Part shown: in pieces, positions 60,104-64,000 of the stretch
How positions within the stretch are numbered: the first letter of the stretch is position 1
Layout of the letters: each line of letters opens with the position of its first letter
DNA from: Pseudomonas viridiflava
GTDB lineage: Bacteria > Pseudomonadota > Gammaproteobacteria > Pseudomonadales > Pseudomonadaceae
Reading direction: 5' to 3'
Length of the DNA stretch: 64,000 bases
NCBI RefSeq assembly: GCF_900601905.1
Contig: NZ_UWFA01000416.1
Coordinates: 744,001-808,000, forward strand
The notes under the pieces: generated by a model
Databases searched by the model: none
The model's input: only the letters and a program-made list of their open reading frames with translations
What the model was told of the DNA's origin: nothing
Program-made: the position numbers and the translations under genes

Positions 60104-61477
60104 ATGAATGCAGCCTCACCCCAGACTTCCACACGGCTCACCTCCAGGGAATTTCGCGGGATGGTGGCCATCCTGATTTCCATCGCCCTCGCCACCCTCG
60201 ATACCGCGATTGCCAATACGGCGCTGCCCAGCATTGCTGCAGATCTCAATGCCTCGCCCGCCGCGTCGGTGTGGGTAATCAATGCCTATCAGCTGGCAGC
60301 CGTGGCTACCCTGCTGCCGTTTGCGGCGCTGGGTGGTGTTATCGGACATCGTAAGGTCTATCTCGGCGGGCTGATCCTCTTCGTCGTGTCGTCGGCGCTG
60401 TGCAGCTTCGCCTGGTCATTGCCGAGCCTGACCATCGCGAGGGTCATTCAGGGGCTGGGCGCCAGCGCGATCATGGCCGTCAATGCGGCGCTGATCGGTT
60501 CGATTTTCCCGCCACAACGGCTGGGTCGCGGATTGGGCATGAATGCCCTGGTGGTAGGCACCTCCTTCGCCGCCGGGCCAACCATCGCTTCTCTGGTATT
60601 GTCCGTCGCCAACTGGCCGTGGCTGTTTGCGATCAACCTGCCCATCGGCCTTTTTGCGCTGGTCTTCGCCTGGCACTCACTGCCTGCCAGCAAGCCTTCC
60701 ATGGCCGGGTTCGACCGGCTGACTGCGCTGCTCAATGTCGTTACCTTTGGTGCTTTGATTTATGCCTTGGGCGAAGCCGCGCAACTGGGTTCAATGAACC
60801 GCGTGCTCATCGCCCTGGCGGTGTTCGCAATTGCCGGGGCATTGATGCTGCGCCGCGAAGCCGGCCATCCGGCACCGATGTTCCCGCTGGATCTGCTCAA
60901 GCGGCCGATGTTCGCGCTGTCCGCGCTGACGGCGTTCTGCTCGTTTGCCACTCAGGGCGTGGCCTTTGTGTCATTACCGTTTTTCTTCGAGACCGTGCTG
61001 GGACGTGATCCGATCCAGACCGGCTTTCTAATGACCCCCTGGTCGGTCGTGGTGGCGTTGATCGCGCCGTTCGCCGGGCGCCTGTCCGATCGTTATGCGC
61101 CGGGCCTGCTGGGCGGCATCGGGCTGGCCATTCTGTGCGCGGGAATGATTTCCCTGACACTCATGCCCGCTGACGCAACCGCCTGGGAAATCGGCCTGCG
61201 CATGATCATCTGCGGGCTGGGGTTCGGCTTTTTCCAGGCACCCAATCAGAAAGCGCTAATGACCAGCGCGCCCAGGGAAAGAGCCAGCGGCGCCAGCGGG
61301 ACCATCGCCACGGCGCGGCTGATTGGCCAGGCGACCGGCGCGGCTCTGGTGGCCTTGAGTTTCGGCATCAGCGGCGAGCACGGTCCGGTGCTGGCACTGG
61401 CCATCGGCGCAGGCTTTGCCGCCGTCGGCAGTGTGTCCAGCGGGTTGCGCCTGGTTGCGGCAAATCCGCGCGGTTGA
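60104..61477 (+). CDS. MFS efflux transporter, DHA2 (EmrB/QacA) family
   Basis: The 457 residues show about 14 membrane segments, with motif A-like GGVIGHRKVYLGGL and motif C-like GTSFAAGPTIASLVLSVANW. ATLDTAIANTALPSIA in helix 1 is the DHA2 signature. Probably exports cationic or aromatic toxins with H+ (SmvA/QacA-like). ATG 60104 has GGAG 11 bases upstream. No regulator adjoins it. Substrate unknown. Confidence 0.87.
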   Translation: MNAASPQTSTRLTSREFRGMVAILISIALATLDTAIANTALPSIAADLNASPAASVWVINAYQLAAVATLLPFAALGGVIGHRKVYLGGLILFVVSSALCSFAWSLPSLTIARVIQGLGASAIMAVNAALIGSIFPPQRLGRGLGMNALVVGTSFAAGPTIASLVLSVANWPWLFAINLPIGLFALVFAWHSLPASKPSMAGFDRLTALLNVVTFGALIYALGEAAQLGSMNRVLIALAVFAIAGALMLRREAGHPAPMFPLDLLKRPMFALSALTAFCSFATQGVAFVSLPFFFETVLGRDPIQTGFLMTPWSVVVALIAPFAGRLSDRYAPGLLGGIGLAILCAGMISLTLMPADATAWEIGLRMIICGLGFGFFQAPNQKALMTSAPRERASGASGTIATARLIGQATGAALVALSFGISGEHGPVLALAIGAGFAAVGSVSSGLRLVAANPRG

Positions 61478-61590
61478 GCCGTTTATCATGCCGTTCGTAG
61501 GAAATCCTCGGCAGCGCTCTGCATCCCCCGCTATGATGGCAAAAGGCCTTTTTTACGTACCTTCATGCGGCTGACTTCGGAACATATCCA

Positions 61591-63360
61591 ATGAACATAG
61601 CTTCACACGCCGAAACACAACGCCTGTCTGCCGTGCGCGCTCTGCAGTGGCTGGAAACCGCCGCCAATGAAAATTTTGACCGTGTCTGCAGGCTGGCTTC
61701 TGCTTATTTCGACGTGCCCACCGTCCTGATATCGCTGGTCGATAAAGATCGCCAGTGGTTTGCCGGGAGAGTCGGCTTTGGCCCCGCCCAGACACCGATC
61801 AACCAGTCGTTCTGCGCCCATACGATCCAGCAGGACGGGGTGATGCAAGTGGTGGACGCGTGTTGCGATGCTCGCTTCATGGAGAACGAACTGGTCACCG
61901 CACCTGACGGTATTCGCTTTTACGCGGGTGCGCCGCTGGTCACCCGCGACGGGCATGCCATCGGCAGCCTGTGCATCATCGACAAATGGCCGCATCAACT
62001 GAGCCATGCCGAAACCCAGGTGCTGCAAGACCTGGCCGAGATGGTCATCGCGCAGATTGAACAGCGCCAGCAAACCAGGACCTCGCATCCGGCCAGCGGC
62101 CTGCCCAACCTGCGCCAGTTTCTGGCCGACAATCGCGGGCCGTGGGTCAATTCCGATCTGCCCGTCAGGCTGCTGGCCGTGGTTGAAGTGGTGGGCAGCC
62201 CATGGGCAGCCGAGCCGACGCTGGATGACGGCTGCAATCTGATTGGTATCAAAGCCGAGGCTGTTACCGCCCGGCTCAAGCATGCACTGGACGGCAGCTT
62301 CACCGCGTACCACATCAGCGAGCGTCATTTCAGCCTGTTGCTGCCGGTCCAGCCAGAACTCAAGGCACAACTGATCCAGAGTCTGAGCGAGTTGATTTGC
62401 GAGCCTTGCGGCGAAGATTCGATCTCGACGCTGCCAGGCGTGCGGATGGGTATCGCCGCCTGTGACAATGGCGATCAGTCGGTCGGCGAGTTATTGCGCA
62501 AGGCCCGCAGCGCCGCAGATCAGGCCTCGCGAGACGGGCTGGATTGGGCTGTCTGGGACGAAAACCCCAACTGCGCCTCGCATCGCGCCCTGCCTCTGAC
62601 TCAGGAAGTGGCCAGGGCCTTGATCAACGGTGAAATCTCGCTGGTCTTTCAACCGCGCTTTCGCCTCGAAGACGGGCGTCAGGTAAGTGCCGAAGCGCTG
62701 CTGCGCTGGAATCACCCGGTCTACGGCCCTGTGTCGCCTGCCGAGTTCATCCCTCTGATCGAACGTTCCGGGCAGATCAGCCTTGTGACGCGCTGGGTGA
62801 TCGACAATGCCCTGGCAGCGGCAGCCGAATGGGAGGACCCGCTGGCGAAAGTTTCGCTGAACCTGTCCGCCCTGGACTTTCAGCATCTGGACATCGCCAA
62901 CGCGCTCAAGAGCGCCTGCGAGCAGCATGGCATCGGCCCCGAGCGCGTCGAAGTGGAGATCACTGAAGGCGAATGGATCAGGGCCAGTGCCACCGTGTTG
63001 ACGCAGCTGTCAGCGATTCGCGCGTTGGGCGTTGATGTGGCGATTGATGACTTCGGCACCGGGTATAGCAACTTTGCTTATCTGCACGAAATTCCGGCCA
63101 ACGTGATCAAGCTGGATAAATCGATCATCACCGATCTGGAAAACAAACCGCGCAACTGCATCATTGCCCAGTCGATTTTCCAGCTCGCCCACAGCCTCGG
63201 CTATCGCACCGTGGCCGAGGGCATCGAGACGTTCAAATGCCTGGATCTGGTCCGGAGCTACGGCTGCCACGAAGCACAAGGCTTTTTCCTCAGCCGTCCA
63301 CTGTCTGCCGCGCAAATCAAGCAGACCACGATGGGCAGCAGCTTCCTGCTGAACGCCTGA
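61591..63360 (+). CDS. GAF - degenerate GGDEF - EAL protein, likely c-di-GMP phosphodiesterase
   Basis: The 589 residues start with a GAF domain (about 22-160; GAPLVTRDGHAIGSLCIID). A GGDEF-like domain (about 170-325) has HISERHFSLLL in place of GGDEF and so is inactive. An EAL domain (about 335-585) has SAEALLRW, LNLSALDF, EITEGEW, DDFGTGYSNF, KLDKSII and AEGIET, all intact. Likely degrades c-di-GMP under GAF control. Cytoplasmic; no membrane segment. Confidence 0.9.
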   Translation: MNIASHAETQRLSAVRALQWLETAANENFDRVCRLASAYFDVPTVLISLVDKDRQWFAGRVGFGPAQTPINQSFCAHTIQQDGVMQVVDACCDARFMENELVTAPDGIRFYAGAPLVTRDGHAIGSLCIIDKWPHQLSHAETQVLQDLAEMVIAQIEQRQQTRTSHPASGLPNLRQFLADNRGPWVNSDLPVRLLAVVEVVGSPWAAEPTLDDGCNLIGIKAEAVTARLKHALDGSFTAYHISERHFSLLLPVQPELKAQLIQSLSELICEPCGEDSISTLPGVRMGIAACDNGDQSVGELLRKARSAADQASRDGLDWAVWDENPNCASHRALPLTQEVARALINGEISLVFQPRFRLEDGRQVSAEALLRWNHPVYGPVSPAEFIPLIERSGQISLVTRWVIDNALAAAAEWEDPLAKVSLNLSALDFQHLDIANALKSACEQHGIGPERVEVEITEGEWIRASATVLTQLSAIRALGVDVAIDDFGTGYSNFAYLHEIPANVIKLDKSIITDLENKPRNCIIAQSIFQLAHSLGYRTVAEGIETFKCLDLVRSYGCHEAQGFFLSRPLSAAQIKQTTMGSSFLLNA

Positions 63361-63367
63361 TGAGCCT

Positions 63368-63535
63368 TTACTCGTCGGTTTTATACGGCGGGTATTGATC
63401 ATCGGGTGCGCGCTTGTCGGCATCCACGTCCTGGTCGTCTGCCGGGGCTTTGGCCGGATGTGGCGGATCGATCTGCGGGTCGGCCAGATCCGGGGAGTCC
63501 GGATCGAAGTCTGGTTCTTGTCCACCAATAGCCAT
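63368..63535 (-). CDS. Very small acidic protein
   Basis: Fifty-five residues read as MAIGGQEPDFDPDSPDLADP and end PPYKTDE. Rich in Asp and Pro. AGAGGTGAAC precedes the ATG by a good spacing, and the stop is eight bases from the opposing EAL gene. Too short to be a listed ORF of normal size, but its SD and clean frame support it. Function unknown. Confidence 0.6.
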   Translation of the reverse strand: MAIGGQEPDFDPDSPDLADPQIDPPHPAKAPADDQDVDADKRAPDDQYPPYKTDE

Positions 63536-63673
63536 GTTCACCTCTCATCAGATGCCCAGCGTGCGTGGGCGGTCTGATTGAGAAAGCACGTGGACGGCGA
63601 AGTGCAGCAGGCCTGACGAGTGGCGATTGCCCGCCCCGTACGGCGGTGTCAGTGCCGCGCCTCGTAAAGGTCG

Positions 63674-64000
63674 TTAAACAACCCTGCCCGCTATCTCGGT
63701 GCGCAACAGGCGGGCCAGTGCTTCCACTGAATACGGCTTTTGCAGAAAGGTGAAACCTTGAGAATTGCCCTGCGCCAGCGCCGGGCTGTAGCCGCTGGTG
63801 AGCACGATAGGCATCTGCGGGTACAGGCGTTTGATTTCCAGCGCCAGTTCCACCCCGTTCATGCCCGGCATTACCACATCGGAAAACACAGCCTGAAATG
63901 CATCGGCCCGCTCGGCCAGCACCGCCAGCGCTTCCGCGCCGTTCTTGGCCCAGTGGATGCAGTAACCCAACTCCCTCAGGGTCTGTGTGGAAAACTCACC
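63674..64000 (-). CDS. C-terminal receiver domain of a hybrid sensor kinase; cut by window edge
   Basis: The last 108 residues of a protein that continues beyond the window. They fit a response-regulator receiver: phospho-acceptor Asp in FSDVVMPGMNGVEL, Thr/Ser in IVLTSGYSP, and Lys in FLQKPYSVEAL. The open frame without a start to base 64000 indicates that this is the tail of a larger protein, most likely a hybrid histidine kinase; a stand-alone regulator is less likely. It ends near the small acidic gene. Confidence 0.8.
   Translation of the reverse strand, partial: GEFSTQTLRELGYCIHWAKNGAEALAVLAERADAFQAVFSDVVMPGMNGVELALEIKRLYPQMPIVLTSGYSPALAQGNSQGFTFLQKPYSVEALARLLRTEIAGRVV

Overview
The window is chromosomal DNA of a fluorescent pseudomonad, most likely of the Pseudomonas syringae lineage. 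This rests on remembered gene order and protein character (sdhCDAB-sucAB-lpd-sucCD divergent from gltA; leuC-leuD-methyltransferase-leuB-asd; gltX beside tRNA-Ala/tRNA-Glu pairs; the fpv pyroverdine-type iron-release operon), not on a database search. Intergenic spaces carry many REP-type palindromes of the GGGAGCGG family. I see no insertion sequence, prophage, CRISPR array or rRNA.

Layout. 1-12.4 kb (minus strand): a cut brnQ, then the TCA block sdhCDAB-sucAB-lpd-sucCD, which covers 2-oxoglutarate to fumarate. gltA (citrate synthase) is divergent at 12.7 kb, and both directions have good sigma-70 promoters in the shared gap. 14-19.6 kb: a START-domain protein, a cysteine-cluster protein, a lipoprotein, a MocR-type regulator, and a three-gene envelope module (periplasmic binding protein, DUF4398 lipoprotein, OmpA-like lipoprotein). 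19.7-23.6 kb: etfBA and, divergently, etfD (ETF:ubiquinone oxidoreductase), with a PsrA-type operator on the etfD promoter. 23.8-25.9 kb: an AraC regulator divergent from a zinc alcohol dehydrogenase.

26.2-31.4 kb: a D-galactonate operon dgoK-dgoA-dgoD-dgoT followed by an IclR regulator. 31.8-38.1 kb: asd, leuB, a methyltransferase, leuD, leuC and a divergent LysR regulator. 38.2-43.2 kb: a PAS-PAS-GGDEF-EAL protein, dusC, a thioesterase, a TetR regulator and four tRNA genes. 43.4-48.7 kb: gltX, uvrB and the aromatic aminotransferase tyrB.

49.0-55.2 kb is the most system-like region: eight tightly overlapping genes matching the pyoverdine iron-release system fpvGHJK-fpvCDEF (membrane reductase, three small membrane or periplasmic proteins, an ABC transporter and two periplasmic binding proteins, one without metal ligands). 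Fur-like sequences precede it. No pyoverdine synthesis gene lies in the window. After it come a secreted Ser/Thr-rich orphan, an orphan hutH with a HutC-type operator, a small acidic protein, a divergent Nramp transporter with an (AAN)4 leader motif, a DHA2 efflux protein, a GAF-EAL phosphodiesterase, a second tiny acidic protein, and the receiver end of a hybrid sensor kinase cut by the window edge.

Functionally the window joins central respiration (TCA, ETF), leucine and aspartate-family synthesis, sugar-acid and histidine catabolism, iron acquisition and c-di-GMP signalling. Start codons were chosen from Shine-Dalgarno (SD) position, family length and overlaps, so several genes are shorter than their longest open frame.
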